Positions 33,985 through 42,939 of a DNA stretch of 64,000 nt are shown here, in pieces. Each line of letters begins with the position of its first letter. Position 1 is the stretch's first letter. The stretch is taken from NCBI RefSeq assembly GCF_014384895.1, contig NZ_JACRSQ010000010.1:62001-126000 (forward strand), given 5' to 3'. The position numbers and the translations under genes are program-made. The DNA comes from Bianquea renquensis (GTDB lineage Bacteria > Bacillota > Clostridia > Lachnospirales > Bianqueaceae). The notes beneath the pieces are model-generated. The model was not told the origin of the DNA and did not search any database. It was given only the letters and a program-made list of their open reading frames with translations.

Positions 33985-34905
33985 ATGAGCGCTATAGCTG
34001 TAAAAAAGAGGAAGGTTCGGCTGCCGGCAGTCTTGCTGAATACTTTTTTCATCCTCTTATCCCTCTGTTACATACTGCCGATGCTGTTGGTCATTGCGAC
34101 TTCGTTGACCAGCGAAGACGCAATTCTTACGGCGGGATTTCATATATTCCCCGTTGAGTTTTCCTTGGAGGCATACCGCACGGTCTTTCACAATCCCTCC
34201 ACGATCATCCGCGCATATGGCGTCACCTTTTTCACGGCGACCGCCTCGACGGCGCTGGGCCTTGTCATAACCGGACTGTCCGCATATCCCCTGTCGAGGA
34301 GCAATTTTCGGTTTAAAAAGATTTTTATCACGTCCTATCTGCTGTCCATGCTCTTTGGCGGAAGCATGATTCCGACGTATATCATTTATTCCAAATATTA
34401 TCACCTCAATAACACGATTTGGGTCTATATCGTGCCGGCTATGTGCGCCAGCGGCTATAGCGTCTTTATGTTCCGCACCTTTTTCCGGAGTATTCCGGAG
34501 TCGCTGTTTGAGGCTGCGAAGCTGGACGGAGCGAAAGAATTGTATATATTCTTTAAAATTGTTATACCGCTTTCCACAGCAATTTTCGCCACAGTTGGCT
34601 TTCAGGGCTTCGTGGGAGGATGGAATAACTATCAGACAGCGCTGATCTATATTCGGGACAGTAAACTGTACACGCTGCAGTACTTGCTGAATCGAATCCT
34701 CAATGAGAACGAGTTCCTAAAATCCCTGCAGACCGGCCAAAGCGATCTCTCGCCCATTGCCCAGGAAGATATAAAGAAGGCGGCGCCGACGGAGTCACTG
34801 AAATTTGCCATGTGCGTCGTTGCCGCCGGGCCGATGATCTGTATCTTCCCATTTTTCCAAAAGTATTTCTCAAAGGGAATGGTCGTCGGGTCTGTGAAGG
34901 GATAA
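33985..34905 (+). CDS. Sugar ABC transporter permease (YtcP/LplC type)
   Basis: A 306-residue partner permease. It starts with a basic tail (MSAIAVKKRKVRLPAVLLNT), has six helices, and the EAA loop SLFEAAKLDGAKELYIFFKI. It ends with the conserved KYFSKGMVVGSVKG. GGAAGGAG lies before ATG 33985, 14 nt after the previous stop; 29 upstream codons overlapping the previous gene are rejected. A hairpin (34922-34941) separates it from the binding-protein gene. Confidence 0.92.
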   Translation: MSAIAVKKRKVRLPAVLLNTFFILLSLCYILPMLLVIATSLTSEDAILTAGFHIFPVEFSLEAYRTVFHNPSTIIRAYGVTFFTATASTALGLVITGLSAYPLSRSNFRFKKIFITSYLLSMLFGGSMIPTYIIYSKYYHLNNTIWVYIVPAMCASGYSVFMFRTFFRSIPESLFEAAKLDGAKELYIFFKIVIPLSTAIFATVGFQGFVGGWNNYQTALIYIRDSKLYTLQYLLNRILNENEFLKSLQTGQSDLSPIAQEDIKKAAPTESLKFAMCVVAAGPMICIFPFFQKYFSKGMVVGSVKG

Positions 34906-34920
34906 CCAACCGATCACATT

Positions 34921-34942
34921 GTCTGGCGGGCGTCTGCCAGAT
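34921..34942 (+). other. Intercistronic hairpin before binding-protein gene
   Basis: TCTGGC pairs with GCCAGA around an 8-nt loop, without a T-run. It may be a processing or stabilising site that raises binding-protein mRNA relative to the permeases. Confidence 0.45.
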
Positions 34943-34979
34943 GATTGATAAATCAATTTGAACTAGGAGGAGACATAAC

Positions 34980-36623
34980 ATGAAAAAAGCAATGTCTTTA
35001 TTGCTCGCCATGCTGATGGTCGTAGGCTGCTTCGCCGGCTGTAAGAAAGACGACGGGGCATCCAGCGATTCGGGCAGTGGCAACAGTTCCACACCGGTGA
35101 ACAACAGCAATGAAAGCCAAAGCTCTGGCGCTGAGGAACTGAAGGATGTAACCCTGCAAGTTTGGGTGGGCTACGGCTCAACATACCAGGATACCGACAT
35201 GGTGTACGAGGAATTCAATAAAGAGCTGGCCAAGTACCTGCCCAATACCAAGGTAGAATTTACACAGATCAGCAACGATGATTATGGTACCCGCTGGGCG
35301 CAGATGCTTTCAACTCAGGAAGCGGTCGATCTGGCCTGGAGAACAAGGGATCCTGAGGATGCCAAAAAAGGAAACGTCCTTGCCCTTGACGATCTGCTTG
35401 CCGAGTATGGCCAGGACATCGCCAGTTTTCTCGGCGAGGCTTCGCTTGACAACCACCGCGCTCCCGACGGAAAGCTGTACTTCATTCCCACATGGCAGGG
35501 ATTGACCAGCGTAAACGAGGGAATCGCGTTCCCCAACGAGCTGCTCCAGTATGTACCGGATACGTGGACGAGCGAGTTGGAACAGGCATACCGCGACTTT
35601 GCGAAGAACTCTTCCACAGAGACAACCAGAGCGATCATTGAAAAGATGGAGGAATACCTTGCGGCTCTGAAAGCCAACGATAAGATGTACCTGGGAGTCT
35701 ACAACGTTCAGAATATCGCATTCCCCTACCGCTATCAAAATATTGAGTGGATGTGGTATATTGACTGGACCGATGACACGTTCACGGTGAAAGATCGCTT
35801 TGCCGAGGACAGTTATTCTCATCTGTGGTATGAGTATGCCGCGAAATGGTTTAAGGAAGGATATATCCGCTCTGATATCGCCACGAGCATGGAGAGCAAC
35901 GAGTGGAATGGCACTCTGGACAACACCAACTATGTAACGCGCTGGGTCAACTACTATTGCAGCGTTGAGGAAGAGGAAGAGATTCTGAAGACCCGGTATG
36001 GTGGATTGGACGTCACAGTTGTTCCCATCACCTTTGACAACTATATGAATCTTGGCGACGCCACAGGCGTTAGCATCCCCTACACGGCGAAAAATCCGGA
36101 GCGCGCCATGATGTTCTACAATGAATTCTGGAAAAACGCGGAACTGTACCAGCTGTGGTGCTACGGCATTGAGGGAACGCACTACAACAAGAATGACGAC
36201 GGCACGATCACTCTGGTAAAAGACAAGGATGGCAATACCAGCTACCAGCAGTATAAATGGGTTATTGGAAACTGCTACAACAGCCTTCTTGAGGATGGCA
36301 ACACGGTCAACGATTATGCGCTGGCCTATGAAATCGAAAAGAGTGGTAAAGTGTATTCTTCGCCGCTGATGTCATTCGTTGTAGACCGCGATGTCAATGA
36401 CGTGGACGATACTCTGATCAACATCAACGAGGTGACCGGACAATATCTGAAGAGCTTGGAGTACGGCTACATCGGTGACAAGTGGGAAGAGACGTATGCG
36501 GAGATGCGCGCGAAGCTTGACCAGGTTGGAATGCCGGCTTTGACGGAAGAGATCCAAAACCAGGTCAATGACTACCTCGCAGAAAACGGAATTACAAGCT
36601 GGAACTATCCCGGTATCGAATAA
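34980..36623 (+). CDS. Sugar ABC transporter substrate-binding lipoprotein (LplA type)
   Basis: A 547-residue binding protein. The signal is MKKAMSLLLAMLMVVGCFAG ending at the lipidated Cys 21, followed by a Ser/Asn-rich linker (GASSDSGSGNSSTPVNNSNE). The body is the same family as the protein at 4700 (YTAKNPERAMMFYNEFWK; CYGIEGTHYNKNDDGTI). AGGAGGAG precedes ATG 34980. It is third in the operon and is followed by a strong terminator at 36705. It would bind oligosaccharides released outside the cell by the beta-helix enzymes encoded further downstream. Confidence 0.93.
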   Translation: MKKAMSLLLAMLMVVGCFAGCKKDDGASSDSGSGNSSTPVNNSNESQSSGAEELKDVTLQVWVGYGSTYQDTDMVYEEFNKELAKYLPNTKVEFTQISNDDYGTRWAQMLSTQEAVDLAWRTRDPEDAKKGNVLALDDLLAEYGQDIASFLGEASLDNHRAPDGKLYFIPTWQGLTSVNEGIAFPNELLQYVPDTWTSELEQAYRDFAKNSSTETTRAIIEKMEEYLAALKANDKMYLGVYNVQNIAFPYRYQNIEWMWYIDWTDDTFTVKDRFAEDSYSHLWYEYAAKWFKEGYIRSDIATSMESNEWNGTLDNTNYVTRWVNYYCSVEEEEEILKTRYGGLDVTVVPITFDNYMNLGDATGVSIPYTAKNPERAMMFYNEFWKNAELYQLWCYGIEGTHYNKNDDGTITLVKDKDGNTSYQQYKWVIGNCYNSLLEDGNTVNDYALAYEIEKSGKVYSSPLMSFVVDRDVNDVDDTLININEVTGQYLKSLEYGYIGDKWEETYAEMRAKLDQVGMPALTEEIQNQVNDYLAENGITSWNYPGIE

Positions 36624-36704
36624 TCTGTGATTGGAATCGCGGATGTTCAGCACCCGCACGTTGAAGGAAACAATTGATCGATAAACACGGCGTCAACTAT
36701 GGAT

Positions 36705-36735
36705 AAAGAAACGCTGAGAGTCTCAGCGTTTCTTT
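36705..36735 (+). terminator. Strong terminator after second ABC operon
   Basis: AAAGAAACGCTGAGA (36705-36719) pairs perfectly with TCTCAGCGTTTCTTT (36721-36735) with a 1-nt centre. Confidence 0.85.
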
Positions 36736-36792
36736 ACCTGCGTCTGGCCGTATTTTAAAAACAAATACATCAGGATGTAAGAGGATCGTTCT

Positions 36793-39168
36793 ATGAGAAA
36801 GTTAGCATTGTGGTATGATCGAGAAGCGCCGTATGGAAATGAACACATTGAAGCCGACGGACAACAGCCCCTCTGTGATGATGATGGCTGGGAAAAGTGG
36901 TCGCTTCCCATCGGAAACGGATACATGGGCGTGAATGTGTTCGGGCGGACCATGACGGAGCGCCTTCAGATTACGGAAAATTCACTGTTTAACCCCTATG
37001 AGCTTGCGGGGCTCAATAATTTTGCTGAGGTCTATATCGACGCCGGCCATAGCAAAACCGAGGCGTACCGGCGGGAGCTGGATCTAAACCGGGGGATTGC
37101 CAAAACAGAATATGACTGGGAGGGCTCGCGCTATACCCGAGAGCATTTTGTGAGCTATCCGGACCGGGTTTTTGTGACGAGAATGACCGCATCCCGCAAA
37201 GGGACCTTGACCTTTGGTGTACACGCCGAGGTGCCGTTCCTCTGTGCCTACCAAAATAAAGCTGGAGACCACGGCGGAAAGGACGGTACGGTGCGCTCAG
37301 CGGGCGACCGGATTATCCTGGAAGGGAGTATGCAGTACTATAACATCCAATTTGAGGGACAGATCAAAGTCATACCGACCGGCGGCACCATGGAAAACAA
37401 AAATGGCATGATTGTGGTGGAAAACGCCGACGAGGCTTTGATCGTCGTGGCTATCGGCACAAACTACCATCTGGAAAGCCGGGTTTTCACCGAGCCAGAC
37501 CGGCTAAAGAAGCTAGCTGTATATCCCCATCCCCATGAGGATGTTACGAGGATTCTCGATGAGGCGTGCGGAAAGACCTATGAGGAATTGTACCAAAGAC
37601 ATGAGGCGGATTACCAGGGGCTATTCGGACGGGTTGAGGTGGACTTTGGCGGGGAGGAGAGCGATATCCCGACGGACCGGCTGCTGTATGAGTATCAGCG
37701 AGACTACCGGCGGTATGAGGATATTCCCTATTTTAAGGACAAAAAGAAAGATAGCTTCAAATTAGGGCGCTATCTGGAAGAGCTCTATTTTCAATACGGG
37801 CGCTATCTCCTCATCAGCTCATCCCGCAGGGGAACCCTCCCGGCGACGCTACAGGGCGTGTGGAATCGGTACCGCAAGCCGCCGTTCACATGCGGTTTTT
37901 GGCACAATATCAATGTGCAGATGAACTATTGGCCAGCCTTTTCCACCAATCTGGCGGAGACGTTTGAGGCCTATGCGGCGTATCATCAGGCGTATGTAGC
38001 GTCCGCCGAGGAACATGCGGCAGACTATATTAGAAGGGAATATCCGGAAAACTATGTTGAGGGGGAGACAGGGTGGTGTATCGGAACCGATGCGTACCCC
38101 TATTCTGTATCCGCCACCATGATTGGCAGGGATCAGGCCGACCATTCCGGGCCGGCGACCGGCGCCCTGACGTCAAAGCTATTCTGGGAATACTACGACT
38201 TTACCCGGGATGAGGAGATCCTCAGGAACGTGACATACCCGGCGATTTCGGGAATGGCAAAATTTCTGTCCAAAACAGTGGAGCTCCACGGGGAAAACTG
38301 GTTAGTCACCTACTCTGGGTCACCGGAACAATTTGAGGACCATGAGTATAAGCGGTATCATCCCACGATGGGATGTGCCTTCGACCAGCAGCTCATCTGG
38401 GAGAATCACCGCGACACGTTGGAAGCTGCGGATATTCTAGGCATTTCTGATCAGCTGACGGACACGTTAAAAGAACAGATTGACCGGCTTGATCCTGTGC
38501 AGATCGGAAAGTCCGGACAGATCAAGGAATACCGGGAGGAAGAATACTATGGTGAGATCGGCGAAAAAAATCACCGGCATGTCTCACACTTGGTAGGATT
38601 GTATCCGGGGACTTTGATCAGCAGCCATACCCCGGAGTGGATGGAGGCCGCAAAGAATACTCTTGTATATCGGGGCGATATCTCCACCGGCTGGGGGATG
38701 GCGCACCGCCTGAACCTCTGGGCACGGACAAAGGATCGGGAGAAGGCGTATACCCTGTTGAAATGTCTGCTCCAAAAGGGCACAATGCCGAATCTGTGGG
38801 ATGCCCATCCACCTTTCCAGATTGACGGAAATTTCGGCGGAACGGCCGGTGTGGCGGAAATGTTGTTGCAGAGTCACGAGGGGTACATTGATCTTCTGCC
38901 GGCGCTGCCGAGAGCCTGGAATTCAGGGAGCTTCCGAGGTCTGGTGGCGAGAGGCGCTTTTGAGATTTCCTGTGCGTGGGACAATGGAAAGGCGCGAAAG
39001 GCGGAGATAAAGTCAAAGGCCGGAGGCCCGTGCCGGATTTTGCTGAAGGGCAGCCTCAAGTCCGTCCATGGGAAGGATGGAATTCATACAGAGTATAGGG
39101 TGGAGGGGGACCGGATCCTATGCTTTGATACCGAAAAAGGGCAGCAATATGACATAGAGTTTGCGTGA
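36793..39168 (+). CDS. GH95 family glycoside hydrolase
   Basis: A 791-residue cytoplasmic enzyme of GH95, whose known members are alpha-L-fucosidases and alpha-L-galactosidases. The N-terminal beta-sandwich starts with LPIGNGYMGVNVFGRTMTE. The (alpha/alpha)6 barrel shows GTLPATLQGVWNRYRKPPF, the HNINVQMNYWPAFSTNLAE stretch that holds active-site Asn residues, RHVSHLVGLYPG, STGWGMAHRLNLWAR, and FQIDGNFGGTAGVAEMLLQS with the catalytic Asp. No signal peptide is present, so the substrate is imported. AGAGGAT precedes ATG 36793, downstream of a terminator, so it has its own promoter. An SGNH hydrolase gene follows at 39213. Confidence 0.93.
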   Translation: MRKLALWYDREAPYGNEHIEADGQQPLCDDDGWEKWSLPIGNGYMGVNVFGRTMTERLQITENSLFNPYELAGLNNFAEVYIDAGHSKTEAYRRELDLNRGIAKTEYDWEGSRYTREHFVSYPDRVFVTRMTASRKGTLTFGVHAEVPFLCAYQNKAGDHGGKDGTVRSAGDRIILEGSMQYYNIQFEGQIKVIPTGGTMENKNGMIVVENADEALIVVAIGTNYHLESRVFTEPDRLKKLAVYPHPHEDVTRILDEACGKTYEELYQRHEADYQGLFGRVEVDFGGEESDIPTDRLLYEYQRDYRRYEDIPYFKDKKKDSFKLGRYLEELYFQYGRYLLISSSRRGTLPATLQGVWNRYRKPPFTCGFWHNINVQMNYWPAFSTNLAETFEAYAAYHQAYVASAEEHAADYIRREYPENYVEGETGWCIGTDAYPYSVSATMIGRDQADHSGPATGALTSKLFWEYYDFTRDEEILRNVTYPAISGMAKFLSKTVELHGENWLVTYSGSPEQFEDHEYKRYHPTMGCAFDQQLIWENHRDTLEAADILGISDQLTDTLKEQIDRLDPVQIGKSGQIKEYREEEYYGEIGEKNHRHVSHLVGLYPGTLISSHTPEWMEAAKNTLVYRGDISTGWGMAHRLNLWARTKDREKAYTLLKCLLQKGTMPNLWDAHPPFQIDGNFGGTAGVAEMLLQSHEGYIDLLPALPRAWNSGSFRGLVARGAFEISCAWDNGKARKAEIKSKAGGPCRILLKGSLKSVHGKDGIHTEYRVEGDRILCFDTEKGQQYDIEFA

Positions 39169-39212
39169 TGGAGTGGAAGAGGACAAAGAATCCTATAGGG
39201 AGGAAGGGCGCA

Positions 39213-39854
39213 ATGAAACTGACAAAGGGCGATATTGTTTTATTTCAGGGGGATTCCATCACCGATGGGAACCGGGGGAGGAGCGAGGATCCGAACCATA
39301 TTCTTGGCCACGGCTATGCCTGTATGGTTTCGGCTAGACTCGGCGCGGATTATGTTACAGAAAAACCAGTATTTGTCAATCGGGGCGTGAGCGGAGACAA
39401 TCTTATTGGAATGTATGCCCGGTGGCAGGATGATACGATCGGGGTAAAACCCACCATACTCAATATTCTCATCGGGGGCAACGATATGGGGTGGACTCGC
39501 ACCGCCACTCCCTCTAAATTCTTTGAGCGCATGTACCGCTTGCTCCTGGAGGATACGCTGGAGCTGCTTCCGGGAGTCAGAATCATTCTCTGTGAACCAT
39601 TTTTTCTGCCACTTCCGGAGACGAGGATCGAGCAGGCCGCAAAGGTGGAGAGGGTGTGTGCGCATCTGATAGAACTTCAGCAGATTGTGCGGAGATTGGC
39701 AAAAGAGTTTCAACTGACGTTTGTTCCATTCCAGGATATGTTTGACTCGCTGGCACGGCAGGTGGATTCCGCCTATTTGGTGTGGGATGGGGTCCATCCG
39801 ACCATGGTGGGCCATGAATTTATGACCCGTCGATGGCTGGAGACTGTGGAGTAA
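39213..39854 (+). CDS. SGNH/GDSL hydrolase
   Basis: A 213-residue serine esterase. The four blocks of the family are visible: FQGDSITDGN (nucleophile Ser 15), NRGVSGDN (Gly of the oxyanion hole), LIGGNDMGW (Asn), and the C-terminal WDGVHPTMVGHEF (Asp and His). The lack of a signal peptide places it in the cytoplasm. Such enzymes remove acetyl or other acyl groups from oligosaccharides. GGGAGGAAGG precedes ATG 39213; 16 upstream codons overlapping the GH95 stop are rejected. It is probably co-transcribed with GH95 and prepares its substrate. Confidence 0.9.
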   Translation: MKLTKGDIVLFQGDSITDGNRGRSEDPNHILGHGYACMVSARLGADYVTEKPVFVNRGVSGDNLIGMYARWQDDTIGVKPTILNILIGGNDMGWTRTATPSKFFERMYRLLLEDTLELLPGVRIILCEPFFLPLPETRIEQAAKVERVCAHLIELQQIVRRLAKEFQLTFVPFQDMFDSLARQVDSAYLVWDGVHPTMVGHEFMTRRWLETVE

Positions 39855-39870
39855 GGGACATACGGGAAAG

Positions 39871-39896
39871 AGCGGGGGAAACTCCGCTATTTTTTT
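39871..39896 (+). terminator. Terminator after GH95 unit
   Basis: AGCGG (39871-39875) pairs with CCGCT (39884-39888), followed by a T-run. Confidence 0.65.
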
Positions 39897-39924
39897 CAGA
39901 GAGGAACGATAGGACGCTTACTGT

Positions 39925-39954
39925 ATTGAGAGTCGAGGCTCAATGTGGTATACT
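39925..39954 (+). promoter_or_regulatory. Promoter of two-component operon
   Basis: TTGAGA (39926-39931), a 17-bp spacer and TATACT (39949-39954). A dyad ATTGAG (39925-39930) N8 CTCAAT (39939-39944) overlaps it, a possible repressor or autoregulator site. Confidence 0.6.
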
Positions 39955-39996
39955 CTAAGTATAGTCACGGACAATATGAAATGGAGGCGTTCATTA

Positions 39997-41052
39997 ATGT
40001 TCAAGCTAATTATTGCAGACGATGAGCCAATCATCCTGAAAACCATGGAAAAACGGTTCGATTGGCAATCCATGGGGTATGAGCTGATGGCGCTTTGCAA
40101 TGACGGCGACGCAGTCATCGACTATGTGAAGAAAAATCCCGTCGATGTTGTATTGACCGACATACGGATGTGTAAAATATCCGGTATGGAGGTCGCAAAA
40201 TTTGTCCATGAATTCTTCCCCAACGTCAAGGTGGTTTTCCTCAGTGGATACCAGGAGTTCGCCTATGCGAAACAGGGAATTCAATATAATGTGTTTGATT
40301 ATCTCCTGAAGCCTGTCAAGCCGCAGGAGCTGCAAAATACTTTCATCAGTCTGCGGGAAGAGTTGGAAAAGGTTGAGCGGTCTAAGAAATTCGTTGTGTA
40401 TAAGCCAGAGGACTATAAACGGATCACCATGCTGCTGCGGAACATCGGAGCCTTGGTCGACAACTCCACGGACAAAAAAATTTGGACTAGCATCGCACAG
40501 GAAAAGTATCTGGCCGAGACGGCGCCCGCGGAGGTTAAATGTTCCATCATCAGTGAGATGCACAGGGAGATTCTTGCCTGTATGCGGGAGCAGGAGTTGT
40601 CCGTGACTCCCAGGATGGAACAGCTGACAAATTCCATCGGCGATCTGTCGGTAGGGGAGATGATCCAGCAGCTGGAAGCCATTGAGAAAGAGCTGGCCGA
40701 GTCCTGCCGAAATGAGAGGATTTGGGTTCGGGATACGGTCATTCAAGAGGCGAAAGACTATATGCAGAAACATTTGGGGGAAGCATTGACGGTGGAGAGC
40801 GTGTCACGTTGGGCGAACCTGAGCCAGCGCCAGTTCATGCGTAAATTCACCATGGAGTCCGGAGAATCCTTTGGAAAATATTTGAACCGGATTCGGATGG
40901 AGAAGTCGCTGGAACTGCTCAGCCAAGATGGGACTGTAGATTTAGAGACGGTATGTGAGGCCATCGGCTTCAGCGATGTGAAATATTTTAAGTCGGTCTT
41001 TAAAGCCTATTTTAACTGTTCTGTAAAAGAATACATGGCCCGCAGGATATAA
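39997..41052 (+). CDS. YesN-type response regulator (receiver + AraC)
   Basis: A 351-residue response regulator. The receiver domain (FKLIIADDEPIILKTMEKRF) has the acidic pair, phospho-acceptor Asp 55 (VVLTDIRM), and Lys in LLKPVKPQEL. A linker follows, and the C-terminal AraC double helix-turn-helix (SVSRWANLSQRQFMRKFTME; EAIGFSDVKYFKSVFKAYFN). GGAGG lies 9 nt before ATG 39997; 18 upstream codons are rejected. It is 3 nt before its kinase gene, the usual YesN/YesM layout of sugar operons in Bacillota. The motif shared by promoters at 32915 and 46691 is a good candidate for its binding site. Confidence 0.94.
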   Translation: MFKLIIADDEPIILKTMEKRFDWQSMGYELMALCNDGDAVIDYVKKNPVDVVLTDIRMCKISGMEVAKFVHEFFPNVKVVFLSGYQEFAYAKQGIQYNVFDYLLKPVKPQELQNTFISLREELEKVERSKKFVVYKPEDYKRITMLLRNIGALVDNSTDKKIWTSIAQEKYLAETAPAEVKCSIISEMHREILACMREQELSVTPRMEQLTNSIGDLSVGEMIQQLEAIEKELAESCRNERIWVRDTVIQEAKDYMQKHLGEALTVESVSRWANLSQRQFMRKFTMESGESFGKYLNRIRMEKSLELLSQDGTVDLETVCEAIGFSDVKYFKSVFKAYFNCSVKEYMARRI

Positions 41053-41055
41053 GTT

Positions 41056-42852
41056 ATGAAAAAAGACAGCAAAGCGCGAATTCGAACGTATTTGAGGGAT
41101 TACCGGTTCCAAAGCATTTTGATACGGTATTTCGTCATCAGCATCCTGTTTATTACACTTCCGATGGTGGTTCTAAACATAGCGTACGGGAGGCATCTGA
41201 GCTCCAACGCCCGGGAAGAGCTCTTCAACGTCAACCAGACATCGATGAGGAACAGCGTTGAGGAATTGGATTCTTGTTTCCAATCCATAAAAAATATGAC
41301 GTATGGCATAACGCAGATCAACGCCTTAAACTATCTGAAGATTCAGACGAGCGAGGAGGCGGTGTTGAACAGTCAATCCTACCTGAGCAGTATCTTTTCG
41401 GTCAACCAGGTGATTCGGGGTTCGTATCCGTATGTGGATTCGATCTATGTCTACCTGGAAAAGTCGGGTTCCTTTGTGAAAAATACGGCGCTCACCAATT
41501 TGGACATCCTGGAAGACACGACGTGGCTGCCATTGTATGAGGAGCTTCACACGTCAAGGGGGATTTTGCAGGTTCGCTATATGCAGAACCGGTATCCGTA
41601 TTTCATGACAATGATCTGCCCTATCATGGGGAACGACCAGGTTAAATGTGGCGCGGTGGTTTTTAACATCGATATGGTCGAGTTGAGCGAATACTTGGGG
41701 AGGGGAAGTTACCGGAATGTCTCGAACCAATCCACTCTGCTGGCCATCGACGTGCAGAGCGGATTGCTGGCGTACTCAGATGAATTTCGGCTGTTTTCCA
41801 ATGAAAAGGAAGAGCTCGATAATCTCCTGGAATACCTGGACCAGCGAGAGGAACTCACAACCATCGCGAACATGTGGGGCCAGGATTATATCATATCGGA
41901 GATGGCGTCTGACGATGGGGCCATGCGGTATGTCTATCTCACGCCGTTTAACAACGCATACAGCAATAATGTCTATATTAACGATTTCTTAGTGAAAATG
42001 GTCATCCTCTCCATCTTTCTGGAACTGGTGATTGCCGCACTGCTGGCCAGATCCGCGTATCACCCCATTGAGAGCCTGATGGAGATCGTCAATCAGAGTT
42101 CCACCCTGACCGCCCAGAATTCAGAGAAACGGCTGAACGAGATCAGTACGATCAAACGAATTATGCTGGATACCCAGTCGAAAAACGAGAGCCTCGAGCA
42201 GGAGGTCGAGGAGCGCATGGCGAGCCTGCACAACGCCCAGATACTCGCGCTGCAAAGCCAGATCAATCCACATTTTATGTACAATACCCTGGAGGCGATA
42301 GGGGATACCATGGTTCTTTTGCTGGGTCGGGAAAACGAAGCGACCGATATGATTCAAAATCTAGCGATCCTTCTCAGAATCAGCTTGTCGACGGATACGT
42401 ACATAGTGCCGCTGCGGGATGAGCTTGAGCATGTGAAACTCTATATGCAGCTCATGGAATTTCGGTACCAGGGGGACATTCACTATTCCATCGAGGTGCC
42501 GGATGCGATGCTGTCACTGCCCGTCATCAAGCTGACGCTACAGCCGTTGATTGAAAATGCGATTCAACACGGCCTGCGTCCAAAGCAATATCATGGGACA
42601 GTGCGAATTGAGGGCGAGACCTTAGAGGATGCAGTGTTAATTCATGTGTCCGACGACGGTGTCGGCATGACGGATGATGTGATCTGGGAGCTGAACGACG
42701 CCATGCGGCAGATGGATTTTCAGAAGATACAGCATATCGGGCTGCGGAATGTATATCAGCGAATCCGGCTCATCTATGGAGACAGGGGCAAGCTGACAGT
42801 CACAAGGGGTAAAACGGAGGGCACGATTGTCACGATCCAGTACCCCAAATAA
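41056..42852 (+). CDS. YesM-type sensor histidine kinase
   Basis: A 598-residue membrane kinase. One helix near ILIRYFVISILFITLPMVVL and a second near VKMVILSIFLELVIAALLA frame a roughly 270-residue extracellular sensor. A short HAMP-like linker follows. The His-kinase box LQSQINPHFMYNTLEAIGDT places phospho-acceptor His at about 406. The ATPase domain has LQPLIENAIQHGL (N-box) and SDDGVGMTDDV (G1). Start ATG 41056 is 3 nt after the regulator stop. It senses extracellular sugars or binding-protein complexes and phosphorylates the YesN-like regulator. Confidence 0.94.
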   Translation: MKKDSKARIRTYLRDYRFQSILIRYFVISILFITLPMVVLNIAYGRHLSSNAREELFNVNQTSMRNSVEELDSCFQSIKNMTYGITQINALNYLKIQTSEEAVLNSQSYLSSIFSVNQVIRGSYPYVDSIYVYLEKSGSFVKNTALTNLDILEDTTWLPLYEELHTSRGILQVRYMQNRYPYFMTMICPIMGNDQVKCGAVVFNIDMVELSEYLGRGSYRNVSNQSTLLAIDVQSGLLAYSDEFRLFSNEKEELDNLLEYLDQREELTTIANMWGQDYIISEMASDDGAMRYVYLTPFNNAYSNNVYINDFLVKMVILSIFLELVIAALLARSAYHPIESLMEIVNQSSTLTAQNSEKRLNEISTIKRIMLDTQSKNESLEQEVEERMASLHNAQILALQSQINPHFMYNTLEAIGDTMVLLLGRENEATDMIQNLAILLRISLSTDTYIVPLRDELEHVKLYMQLMEFRYQGDIHYSIEVPDAMLSLPVIKLTLQPLIENAIQHGLRPKQYHGTVRIEGETLEDAVLIHVSDDGVGMTDDVIWELNDAMRQMDFQKIQHIGLRNVYQRIRLIYGDRGKLTVTRGKTEGTIVTIQYPK

Positions 42853-42856
42853 GGAG

Positions 42857-42903
42857 CTATCCCGCGAGAGTTGGACTAAGCCTACAAGCGCGGTGCGGGA
42901 TAG
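42857..42903 (+). other. Intercistronic hairpin after sensor kinase
   Basis: CTATCCCGC (42857-42865) pairs with GCGGGATAG (42895-42903). It is followed by A residues and not T, so it is a processing or stabilising element more than a terminator. Confidence 0.5.
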
Positions 42904-42939
42904 AAAAAAATAGAATAGCAATTCAAAGGAGCAACAAGC

